Source: JAUQQI01 sp042408785
GTDB lineage: Bacteria > Chloroflexota > Dehalococcoidia > JAUQQI01
DNA length: 11,999 nucleotides
NCBI GenBank assembly: GCA_042408785.1
Contig: JBHOQU010000073.1
Location: 1 to 11,999, forward strand
Direction: 5' to 3'
Both the position numbers and the translations under genes were made by a program. Shown one piece after another: positions 6,021-11,999 of the stretch; position 1 is the first letter of the stretch; every line of letters starts with the position of its first letter. The notes below the pieces were generated by a model. It was not told the origin of the DNA, did not search any database, and was given only the letters and a program-made list of their open reading frames with translations.

Positions 6021-7948
6021 TCCGTCTGGGTCATCTGGCGGTCGCCCAGGCGCCGAACCCTGGCCATCGCCTCTTCCGGCGTCTCCATCCTCACCCAGGG
6101 CAGGGGCCGCGGCCTTTCCGGGGGCTCCAGTCCGGTTTCCTCTCGGCAGCGGGCAAGGATCTCCTCCAGGGCCGGACCGAAGTCGAAGTCCCTTACCGGT
6201 CCCCGCTCGGCGCGCAGTTTGGCCCGCAGTTCCTCGGTGGCTTTGACGTCGGCGTCTAAGGTCCGGGGGTCGATGACTACCCCGTAGTCGGAGCGGGCCT
6301 TGTGCACAGTTACCAGGCCCTTTCGCACGTCGGCCACGACTTTCTCTACCGGGCGGTCCAGCGGGTCCTTCCAACCGCCCCCGCCGGCCGTCCGGTAGAT
6401 AAGCATATCACCCGGCTGGACGGCTATCTGGTCGCACTTCGAGGGCAATATCTGCCGGGTCCCATCCCGCCGCACCAGGATCTTCTCGGAGCGCCTGCCG
6501 GGCTTGCCCCCGAGCAGCCCCCACGGGTAGGTGAGCCAGCGGTCGTCATGGATAGAAATTTCACCGGGTTCAAGGAAGACGTACCGCTTTTCGATGCCGT
6601 TACCGCCGCGGTGAAAACCGGCCCCGCCCGAATCGACAATGCTGGGATAGCCGTCGACCCTGATGGGATAGTAGGCCTCCAGGTACTCGGTCGGGATATT
6701 CTGAAAGAGCGGCCACCAGGAGTGACCGTCCATCCCATCACCAATGGGCCGGCCCGGGATACCCCCGAAAAGGATCTCCATCAGGTAGAAAAACTCACCC
6801 TGCTGGTCCCAGCCCGAGTAGAGGAGGTAGGGGCTGGTTCCATACCCGGCCGCGGTGGTGTGCTCGGGGCTGCGCCGGCCCAGGGCACCCCCCAAGACAT
6901 CGAAAAGCCGGGTAAGGGCGTGGGTCCGACACCCCAGGGCGGCGGGGAATTTGGGGTGGAGCAGACACCCGTCCGGGATAACGATGTGCAGGAGGGGATA
7001 AAATCCGTCATTGAACAGGATCTGGGGGTCAAAGACCATGATCAGGTAGACCCCGATGAACATCTTGAACATGGCTTCCGAGAGGTAGAAGTTAATGGGG
7101 CCCATCGCCTGCGGGTCGGTGCCCGACCAATCGAAAAAGGCATGCTCGCCTTCCCGCCAGATGGTGAGCTTCATCTTGAATGGACCGTGGCCCAGGCCGT
7201 CGTCGTCGACCCAGTCCTCGAAGGACTGGGGTTCCTCGGGTATGTACTGGACGATCAGCTTGGCCATCGCCCGGTAGGTGCGGTCGAGAAGTGCCTGGCA
7301 TGCCGCCAGGTAGGTCTCCTTGCCGAAGCGGGCGCACAGCTCCTGGACCCGCTTTTCGCCGGTGCGGCAGCCGGCGACGATGGCCATGAGGTCGTTTTTG
7401 TTCATTTCAGGCTGCCGCACGTTGTTCAGGATCAGGTCGAGGACGTCCTCATTGAGTTTGCCTTCCCGGAAGAGCTTAACCGGTGGAATGCGGAGGCCCT
7501 CCCCGAAGATGGTCTTGGCCCCGGTAGGGAGGGAGCCGGGCAGGGGTCCGCCCACGTCCATCATGTGGCCGAACATGGATGACCAGCCCACCAGCTCCCC
7601 GTCCCAGAAGATGGGAACGCATACCAGCCAGTCGTTGATGTGGGATATCGCACCGCCGCACTTGTAGGGGTCGCTGGTCAGGATGACATCGCCCGGTAGG
7701 ACCGGTTCCCGGAACTCCCGTAGCATCTCGGCAATGTAGGACCCGAACTGCCCGACGACCATTCGGCCGCGCGGGTCTGTAATCATGGGGAACTCATCGT
7801 GCTGTTCCCTGATCACCGGGCTCATCGCCGTCCGGTAGAGGGTTGCGTCCATCTCGAACCGCGTGGATTTGAGGGCTCCCTCGATGATATCTAGGGTGAT
7901 GGGGTCAACTTCAATCTGGGGGATCTCAGCAACTTTCACCGGGTCCAT
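6017..7948 (-). CDS. hyuB: Hydantoinase B / N-methylhydantoinase subunit B
   Basis: The 643-residue product belongs to the hydantoinase B/oxoprolinase C-terminal family, the partner of the ATP-using A subunit in cyclic-amide ring opening. Visible family landmarks are DPITLDIIEGAL near the N-terminus, ILTSDPYKCGGAISHINDW, a GHMMDVGG stretch, the glycine-rich SGGAGFHRGGNGIEKRYVF, and RTAGGGGWKDPLDRP toward the C-terminus. The length is close to the usual 550-650 residues plus a charged tail. An upstream in-frame ATG at 7975 sits 2 nt after the hyuA stop without a good ribosome binding site, whereas ATG 7948 has GGAGG 8 nt before it, so I use 7948. Acetone or acetophenone carboxylase subunits share this fold; the lack of a gamma-like subunit makes them less likely. 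Confidence 0.88.
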   Translation of the reverse strand: MDPVKVAEIPQIEVDPITLDIIEGALKSTRFEMDATLYRTAMSPVIREQHDEFPMITDPRGRMVVGQFGSYIAEMLREFREPVLPGDVILTSDPYKCGGAISHINDWLVCVPIFWDGELVGWSSMFGHMMDVGGPLPGSLPTGAKTIFGEGLRIPPVKLFREGKLNEDVLDLILNNVRQPEMNKNDLMAIVAGCRTGEKRVQELCARFGKETYLAACQALLDRTYRAMAKLIVQYIPEEPQSFEDWVDDDGLGHGPFKMKLTIWREGEHAFFDWSGTDPQAMGPINFYLSEAMFKMFIGVYLIMVFDPQILFNDGFYPLLHIVIPDGCLLHPKFPAALGCRTHALTRLFDVLGGALGRRSPEHTTAAGYGTSPYLLYSGWDQQGEFFYLMEILFGGIPGRPIGDGMDGHSWWPLFQNIPTEYLEAYYPIRVDGYPSIVDSGGAGFHRGGNGIEKRYVFLEPGEISIHDDRWLTYPWGLLGGKPGRRSEKILVRRDGTRQILPSKCDQIAVQPGDMLIYRTAGGGGWKDPLDRPVEKVVADVRKGLVTVHKARSDYGVVIDPRTLDADVKATEELRAKLRAERGPVRDFDFGPALEEILARCREETGLEPPERPRPLPWVRMETPEEAMARVRRLGDRQMTQTE

Positions 7949-7956
7949 AAAAGGCA

Positions 7957-7961
7957 CCTCC
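7957..7961 (-). promoter_or_regulatory. Ribosome binding site that sets the hyuB start
   Basis: On the minus strand GGAGG (7961 to 7957) lies 8 nt before ATG 7948. It falls inside the longer reading frame from 7975, so the shorter product is preferred. Confidence 0.65.
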
Positions 7962-7977
7962 AGCCGTTTATCCATTC

Positions 7978-10059
7978 TTAGCGGTGGGGCTGAATGATGA
8001 GATTGAGAAACCGGTCGACCGCGGCTTCGTACCCCGGCAACACGAGGGTGGTCGAGTCGAACTCCACTATGATCGCCGGCCCCACCACCCTGTTTCCGGG
8101 CCGAAGGCGGGAGCGCTCGTATACCTGGGTGGGCAACCAGCCGCCCCTGAAGTAGACCGCATGCTCATCCACGACCGCGTCCGGCGGGGCCTGCCGCCCG
8201 TCTTCATCAAATTCAGCCAACCGGGGTTTGGGCACCTGTCCCAGGGCGACCGCCCGCAGGTTGACTACCTCGCAGGTGGCGTCCTCCATCCGGAAGCCGT
8301 AAAGCTGTTCGTGAATTCGGTGGAAGCGGCGGACCAGAACGCCGACTCCTTCCGCCGCAAGTTCGGCCGGGTCTGCTTCCACGGGGATTTCGTAACCCTG
8401 CCGGTAATAGCGCATGTCCACGTTGTACTGGATCATCCGCCGGGCCGGGGGAATACCCTCGGCGTCCAGCCACCTGGTCGCCTCATCGGCCAGCTCCCGA
8501 AGGATTTTCAGGAGCTGACCGACTTCAATCCGGTCAACGGTCCGGATGAAGGTTCGGGCGAATTCGTTCCGGAAGTCGGCCACTACATCCCCAAGGGCGC
8601 AGAGGAGGCCCGGGGCCGGGGGCACTACTACGGGAAACGACCCCATCACCTCGGCCACCGCGTTCGCGTGCATCGGCCCGGCACCCCCGAAGGCCACCAG
8701 GGCAAACTTCCGGGGGTCGTAGCCCCGCTGAACCGAGACAACCCGGAGGGCGCCGGCCATGTTCTCGTTCACGATGTCAATAATTCCCTGGGCTGCCTGG
8801 TATACGTCGAGGCCAAGGGCCCTAGCCACCCGCCCGACAGCCTCTTTCGCCGCCTCAACGTCGAGTTCCATCTCGCCCCCGAGCAGCCGTGGGGGAAGGT
8901 GGCCCACCACCACGTTCGCGTCGGTAACCGTGGGGTCGGTACCCCCCTTACCGTAACAGGCGGGTCCGGGGTCGGCTCCGGCCGACTGGGGTCCCACCCG
9001 AAGGGCCCCGGTCACCTCGTTCACGCGGGCTATGGACCCACCCCCGGCCCCTATAGACCGGACATTAATGCTGGGCACCTTAATGGGTATCACTTCGCCC
9101 GGAAGTCCCAGGCCGTAAGGGACCTCCGTCTGCCGCACGACGGTGGGGACGCCCTCTTGACACAGGCATACGTCCGTCGAAGTCCCGCCCATGTCGAAGG
9201 TGAGGATATTGCCGTACCCGGCCCGGCGGGCCACGTACAGGGCCCCGGCCACGCCGCCGGCCGGCCCGGAAAGGATGCCGTATACGGGGTTCTCGGCAGC
9301 AAAATCGGCGCTCATTAGGCCGGCATCAGAGCGGAGGATGTTGAGCTGGCCGGTAAAGCCCAGGGAGGCCAGGGAATCTTTAAGGCTTTTAATGTAGTTC
9401 TCGACCCTGGGCCGGACGTACGAGTTCATGCAGGCGGTAAGCGTCCGTTCGTACTCCCGAAACTCAGGCAGTATGTCTGAAGAGATGGTTACCGGGAAAC
9501 CCGGATACAGCTCGTGCGCTATCTCTTCTATCTTTCGCTCATGGCTGGGATTTACGTACGAGTTGATAAGGGAAACCGTGAGAGCCTCGACCCCGGATTC
9601 CACCAGCTCCCGCACGACCCGGCGAACCTCGTCGGGGTTAAGGGGCTCCAAAATTTCGCCCTGGGCGCTGATGCGCTCCGAGACCTCCCGGGTGTCCTCG
9701 AGGGCTGCCGGAGGCTCAGGCTTGACCATGATTATCCAGCCGGCCAGCGGACCGGGAGTCTGCGACCTGGCCAGATGCAGAATCTCTTTGAAGCCCCGCG
9801 TGGTGATGAGGCCTACCCGGGCCCCCCGGGCCTCCAGGAGGGCATTGGTAGCCACGGTAGTCCCATGCATCAAGAAGGCAATCTGACCGGGATTCATGGC
9901 CGTTTGCAGGCAGATTCGCCGAATCCCCGCCAGCACGCCCTGGGATGGGTCACTCGGGGTTGAGGGAACCTTGGCCCTCCAGACCTGCCCGGACTCGTCC
10001 CGAATGAGGACCAGGTCAGTAAACGTCCCCCCGACGTCGACACCGATGCGGAACGGCAT
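7978..10059 (-). CDS. hyuA: Hydantoinase A / N-methylhydantoinase subunit A (ATP-dependent)
   Basis: The 693-residue protein is a hydantoinase/oxoprolinase A subunit with an actin-like (ASKHA) ATPase core. VDVGGTFTD (7-15) is the first phosphate-binding loop, HGTTVATNALLE (65-76) is a family hallmark, TFDMGGTSTDVCL (287-299) is the second phosphate loop, and VAFGGAGPMHA (455-465) is the adenosine-side motif. It would phosphorylate the cyclic amide so that subunit B can open the ring. Length matches N-methylhydantoinase A (about 690). The frame extends upstream to 10107, but ATG 10059 matches the family start (MPFRIGVDVGGTFTD) and has AAGGAG 7 nt before it. It is the first gene of the operon, with a consensus promoter about 57 nt upstream. 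The amide substrate cannot be told from sequence; hydantoins, 5-oxoproline and caprolactam all use this family. Confidence 0.9.
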   Translation of the reverse strand: MPFRIGVDVGGTFTDLVLIRDESGQVWRAKVPSTPSDPSQGVLAGIRRICLQTAMNPGQIAFLMHGTTVATNALLEARGARVGLITTRGFKEILHLARSQTPGPLAGWIIMVKPEPPAALEDTREVSERISAQGEILEPLNPDEVRRVVRELVESGVEALTVSLINSYVNPSHERKIEEIAHELYPGFPVTISSDILPEFREYERTLTACMNSYVRPRVENYIKSLKDSLASLGFTGQLNILRSDAGLMSADFAAENPVYGILSGPAGGVAGALYVARRAGYGNILTFDMGGTSTDVCLCQEGVPTVVRQTEVPYGLGLPGEVIPIKVPSINVRSIGAGGGSIARVNEVTGALRVGPQSAGADPGPACYGKGGTDPTVTDANVVVGHLPPRLLGGEMELDVEAAKEAVGRVARALGLDVYQAAQGIIDIVNENMAGALRVVSVQRGYDPRKFALVAFGGAGPMHANAVAEVMGSFPVVVPPAPGLLCALGDVVADFRNEFARTFIRTVDRIEVGQLLKILRELADEATRWLDAEGIPPARRMIQYNVDMRYYRQGYEIPVEADPAELAAEGVGVLVRRFHRIHEQLYGFRMEDATCEVVNLRAVALGQVPKPRLAEFDEDGRQAPPDAVVDEHAVYFRGGWLPTQVYERSRLRPGNRVVGPAIIVEFDSTTLVLPGYEAAVDRFLNLIIQPHR

Positions 10060-10066
10060 GGCCTTT

Positions 10067-10072
10067 CTCCTT
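10067..10072 (-). promoter_or_regulatory. Ribosome binding site of hyuA
   Basis: AAGGAG on the minus strand is spaced 7 nt from ATG 10059, which selects this start over the in-frame ATG at 10107. Confidence 0.7.
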
Positions 10073-10086
10073 GAGCTGACACTGTC

Positions 10087-10103
10087 GGCCTGGCAAACAG
10101 GCC
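10087..10103 (-). other. Stem-loop in the hyuA leader
   Basis: GGCCTG (10087-10092) and CAGGCC (10098-10103) are perfect inverted arms around a 5-nt loop. They start about 6 nt inside the predicted hyuA transcript. The stem could stabilise the 5' end or bind a protein as DNA. There is no U-run, so it is not an intrinsic terminator. Confidence 0.5.
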
Positions 10104-10115
10104 GCAACTGGAGAT

Positions 10116-10144
10116 ATTATAATAACGTGGGGCCGCCATGTCAA
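10116..10144 (-). promoter_or_regulatory. Consensus sigma-A promoter of the hyuA-hyuB-amidase operon
   Basis: On the minus strand a perfect TTGACA (10144 to 10139) and a perfect TATAAT (10121 to 10116) are separated by exactly 17 bp. Predicted transcription starts near 10109, leaving a leader of about 50 nt before hyuA. So strong a promoter in a catabolic operon implies repression; an inverted repeat covers the -35 hexamer. Confidence 0.85.
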
Positions 10145-10149
10145 GACAT
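10138..10149. promoter_or_regulatory. Candidate operator ATGTC-AA-GACAT over the hyu -35 box
   Basis: Five-base inverted arms with an AA centre overlap the whole TTGACA hexamer of the hyu promoter. FadR-type GntR regulators bind short dyads built on GT...AC half sites, so the adjacent regulator is the natural candidate. Binding is inferred, not shown. Confidence 0.45.
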
Positions 10150-10181
10150 CTGACCTCATACCATTCGGGCCGAGGCTTGGG

Positions 10182-10193
10182 CGACGAACGTCG
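10182..10193. promoter_or_regulatory. Inverted repeat CGACG-AA-CGTCG upstream of the gntR -10
   Basis: Perfect 5-bp arms around AA, the same geometry as the repeat at 10138-10149 but a different sequence. It lies where the -35 box of the gntR promoter would be expected. Confidence 0.35.
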
Positions 10194-10203
10194 ACCCGTT
10201 TAG

Positions 10204-10209
10204 TATAAT
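10204..10209 (+). promoter_or_regulatory. -10 box of the gntR/CoA-transferase promoter
   Basis: A perfect TATAAT lies about 55 nt before the regulator start. No good -35 stands 16-18 bp upstream: the region reads GCGACG at 17 bp, and a TTGGGC stands at a 21-bp gap. The promoter is therefore probably weak or protein-dependent. Confidence 0.5.
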
Positions 10210-10211
10210 TT

Positions 10212-10225
10212 ATCAGAGCTCTGAT
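10212..10225. promoter_or_regulatory. Perfect palindrome ATCAGAGCTCTGAT at the gntR transcription start
   Basis: A 14-bp perfect palindrome begins 2 nt after the TATAAT and covers the expected transcription start near 10217. This position suits an autoregulatory operator for the GntR protein encoded downstream. Confidence 0.5.
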
Positions 10226-10263
10226 CTCCTGACAGCTGAGCCCTGCCGTTGGGGGAGAGAAAA

Positions 10264-11013
10264 ATGGGAGAGCGTCGTCAGGACCCGGCCGTTTTTCAGC
10301 CGGTAACGGCTCCGAGGAAGACCGAGTACGCCCGTCAGCAGATTCTCGAGGCGATCCGCAAGGGGATATTCGCCGTGGGTGACCGCCTCCCCTCCGAACG
10401 GGAACTGGCCGCCCTCCTCGGGGTAGGCCGTTCCAGCGTCCGGGAGGCCTTAAGCATGCTCCAGATCGCCGGCGTCGTCGAGGTCCGGCACGGCTCCGGT
10501 GTCTTCGTCCGCAGCCTGCCCGGTCCGGAGCAGGCGGAGATTCCCCTCGATTTTCTCATCGCCGAGCAGGACTTTCTCACCCTGACCCAGGCCCGCTACG
10601 TGGTAGAGCGGGGGATTGTTGCCCTAGCCGTGGAAGAGGCCGACCCCAGGGGCCTAGACGCGATGCGGTCTGCCCTGGCTGATATGGACCGTTCCCTGCG
10701 GGAAGCCGACATCGGCCTCTTTCTTAGGGCCAATATCGGCTTCCACGAGGGCCTGGCCCGGGCCGGTCAGAACCCCATCCTTGAGGCCTTTTCCCTCAAG
10801 TTGCTGCGGCAGCTGGACCAACCCAAGATCAGGTCGGTCCGGTCCTTCTTCTACCAGGTGGATATTCACCGCCTGGCCCGGGCTGTGGAAACCCACCGGC
10901 AGGTCTACGACGGCATCGTAGCCGGGGAACGCGACCTAGCCCTGGACGCGATCTACCGCCACTATGCCGACGTGGTGGCCCCCATCATCGGACAGGACCC
11001 TGCCTGGAGGTGA
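10264..11013 (+). CDS. GntR family transcriptional regulator, FadR/FCD subfamily
   Basis: The 249-residue protein has an N-terminal winged helix-turn-helix (about 18-84: ILEAIRKGIFAVGDRLPSEREL, then GRSSVREAL and the wing RHGSGVFVR), which is characteristic of GntR proteins. An all-helical FCD ligand domain follows (about 105-240). Typical FCD metal ligands are an Asp and three His; here H161, H211 and H233 are present, but the Asp position four residues before the first His is Asn157. ATG 10264 is chosen because GGAG precedes it by 6 nt; an in-frame TTG at 10249 lacks support. It is divergent from hyuA and its stop overlaps the binding site of the CoA-transferase, so it probably controls both units. 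The effector is likely a small acid or pathway intermediate, but it cannot be named. Confidence 0.9.
   Translation: MGERRQDPAVFQPVTAPRKTEYARQQILEAIRKGIFAVGDRLPSERELAALLGVGRSSVREALSMLQIAGVVEVRHGSGVFVRSLPGPEQAEIPLDFLIAEQDFLTLTQARYVVERGIVALAVEEADPRGLDAMRSALADMDRSLREADIGLFLRANIGFHEGLARAGQNPILEAFSLKLLRQLDQPKIRSVRSFFYQVDIHRLARAVETHRQVYDGIVAGERDLALDAIYRHYADVVAPIIGQDPAWR
11006..11010 (+). promoter_or_regulatory. Ribosome binding site of the CoA-transferase
   Basis: GGAGG abuts the gntR stop (11011-11013) and precedes ATG 11021 by 10 nt, which suggests co-transcription and coupled translation. Confidence 0.6.
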
Positions 11014-11020
11014 CGTAAAG

Positions 11021-11999
11021 ATGGCCCAACTTGCCCTCGAAGGCGTCCGCGTCGTCGAGCTCGGGACGCTCCTTGCCGGCCCTTTCTGCGGCCAGCTTCT
11101 GGGCGACCTGGGTGCCGAAGTCATCAAGGTGGAGCCGCCGGGCTCCGGCGACCCCATGCGCCAGTGGGGCCGCAATAAGGTGAACGGGCGAAGCCTCTGG
11201 TGGCCCATCATCGCCCGGAATAAAAAATCGGTCACCATCGACCTGCACAAGCCCGAGGGGCAGCAGCTGGCCCGTTGCCTCATCGCCAAGGCCGATATTC
11301 TCGTCGAGAATTTCCGGCCCGGAACCCTCGAAAAGTGGGGCCTCGGTTACGAGGATCTTTCCCAGGATAACCCCGGCCTCATTATGGTCCGGGTCTCCGG
11401 TTACGGGCAGAGCGGTCCCTACCACCGGCGGGCCGGGTTCGGCAGCATCGCCGAGGCGATGGGCGGGCTCCGCTACATCACCGGCTACCCCGACCGGCCC
11501 CCGACCCGCATCGGCATCTCCATTGGGGACGCCCTAGCCGGAACCCTCGGGGCCCTGGGCGCCCTGGCAGCTCTCTGGCACCGGGACCTTAAGGGCGGCC
11601 GGGGCCAGGTGGTAGACGTCGCCATTTACGAGGCCGTGCTGGCATACATGGAAAGCCTCATCCCCGAGTACTCCCTGACCGGCTACATCCGGGAGCGGAC
11701 CGGCTCAGTGCTGCCGGGGGTGGCCCCGTCCAACATCTACCCGACGGCCGACGGCCAGTGGCTGGTGATGGGGGCCAACGCCGACAACGTCTTCAGGCGG
11801 CTCTGCCAGGCGATGGGCCGGCCGGAGCTGGCTGATGACCCCCGTTTTGCCACCCATGACGCCCGGGGCCAGAACATGGAGACTTTAGATGCCATAATCG
11901 CCGAGTGGACCTCCACCCAGCCGGTGGACCGGCTCGTGGAGGTTCTTAACGAGGCCGGCGTCCCCGCCGGCAAAATCTATACGGCGCGGGAGATGTTGG
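11021..11999 (+). CDS. Class III (CaiB/BaiF) CoA-transferase, 3' end outside the window
   Basis: 326 residues are visible of a family that usually has about 390-410, so the C-terminus is cut by the window edge. Landmarks are EGVRVVELGTLLAGPFCGQLLGDLGAEVIKVE (7-38), NKKSVTIDL (67-75), ADILVENFRPG (91-101) and VRVSGYGQSGPY (123-134). Asp170 in GISIGDALAG matches the catalytic aspartate of formyl-CoA transferase (D169), which forms the aspartyl-CoA intermediate. Such enzymes move CoA from an acyl-CoA donor to a carboxylic acid. The substrate is not deducible. It follows gntR by 7 nt with its binding site overlapping the gntR stop, so the two are likely one operon. Whether its acid substrate comes from the divergent hydantoinase pathway is an open inference. 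Confidence 0.92.
   Translation, partial: MAQLALEGVRVVELGTLLAGPFCGQLLGDLGAEVIKVEPPGSGDPMRQWGRNKVNGRSLWWPIIARNKKSVTIDLHKPEGQQLARCLIAKADILVENFRPGTLEKWGLGYEDLSQDNPGLIMVRVSGYGQSGPYHRRAGFGSIAEAMGGLRYITGYPDRPPTRIGISIGDALAGTLGALGALAALWHRDLKGGRGQVVDVAIYEAVLAYMESLIPEYSLTGYIRERTGSVLPGVAPSNIYPTADGQWLVMGANADNVFRRLCQAMGRPELADDPRFATHDARGQNMETLDAIIAEWTSTQPVDRLVEVLNEAGVPAGKIYTAREML

Noticed and set aside
5484..6287. 267-codon plus-strand open frame opposite the amidase and hyuB end
   Set aside because: It crosses two real minus-strand genes and shows no family features.
5391..6374. 327-residue version of the amidase
   Set aside because: The extra N-terminal part lies inside hyuB out of frame and is Arg/Gly/Pro-rich; the family start fits the ATG at 6020 that overlaps the hyuB stop.
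6302..7582. 426-codon plus-strand open frame opposite hyuB
   Set aside because: It is a shadow of hyuB; no recognisable motifs and no ribosome binding site or promoter.
7984..9318. 444-codon plus-strand open frame opposite hyuA
   Set aside because: It is antisense to a gene with clear family motifs. The residues are His/Pro/Gly-rich with no domain pattern, as expected from the third-codon GC bias of the opposite strand.
6017..10059. Acetone or acetophenone carboxylase
   Set aside because: The A and B subunits share this fold, but there is no gamma-type or other carboxylase subunit, and the third gene is an amidohydrolase.

Overview
The window is GC-rich, densely packed bacterial DNA. The promoters have sigma-A-type hexamers, one of them a perfect TTGACA-17-TATAAT. 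Several ribosome binding sites are strong GGAGG types, and there are hydantoinase and CaiB-type catabolic genes beside a CRISPR relic. Together these suggest a GC-rich, possibly thermophilic Firmicute of the Moorella/Desulfotomaculum kind. That placement is inference from style, not from any marker gene.

Left edge (1-742): a broken CRISPR accessory gene. It keeps a HEPN ribonuclease-type segment (RNGLTH) and a Csx3/Crn3-like ring-nuclease segment, but it lacks an N-terminal CARF domain and has a frameshift near 627-628. The first ~136 bases hold only an ambiguous edge fragment.

Defence-like cassette (906-5364, + strand): three closely packed genes behind a promoter at 774-802. They encode a DndC-like PP-loop sulfurtransferase with a cysteine cluster, a HerA-type ATPase with an odd P-loop, and a NurA-type nuclease. 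DndC acts in DNA phosphorothioation, and HerA-NurA is a DNA translocase-nuclease pair. No dndA, dndB, dndD or dndE is present here. This combination is the best candidate in the window for a little-described modification/defence system.

Catabolic operon (5391-10059, - strand): hyuA (ATP-dependent hydantoinase/oxoprolinase A), hyuB (subunit B) and an isochorismatase-fold amidohydrolase closest by eye to N-carbamoylsarcosine amidase. They are translationally packed and read from one perfect sigma-A promoter. Together they could open an N-methylhydantoin-like ring with ATP and then remove the carbamoyl group, but the true substrate is unknown.

Right end (10264-11999, + strand): a FadR-type GntR regulator and a class III (CaiB/BaiF) CoA-transferase that runs off the window, probably co-transcribed. 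The 204-bp divergent intergenic region between hyuA and the regulator holds three inverted repeats placed over promoter elements, so the GntR protein probably controls both directions. No rRNA, tRNA, CRISPR array or insertion sequence was recognised.
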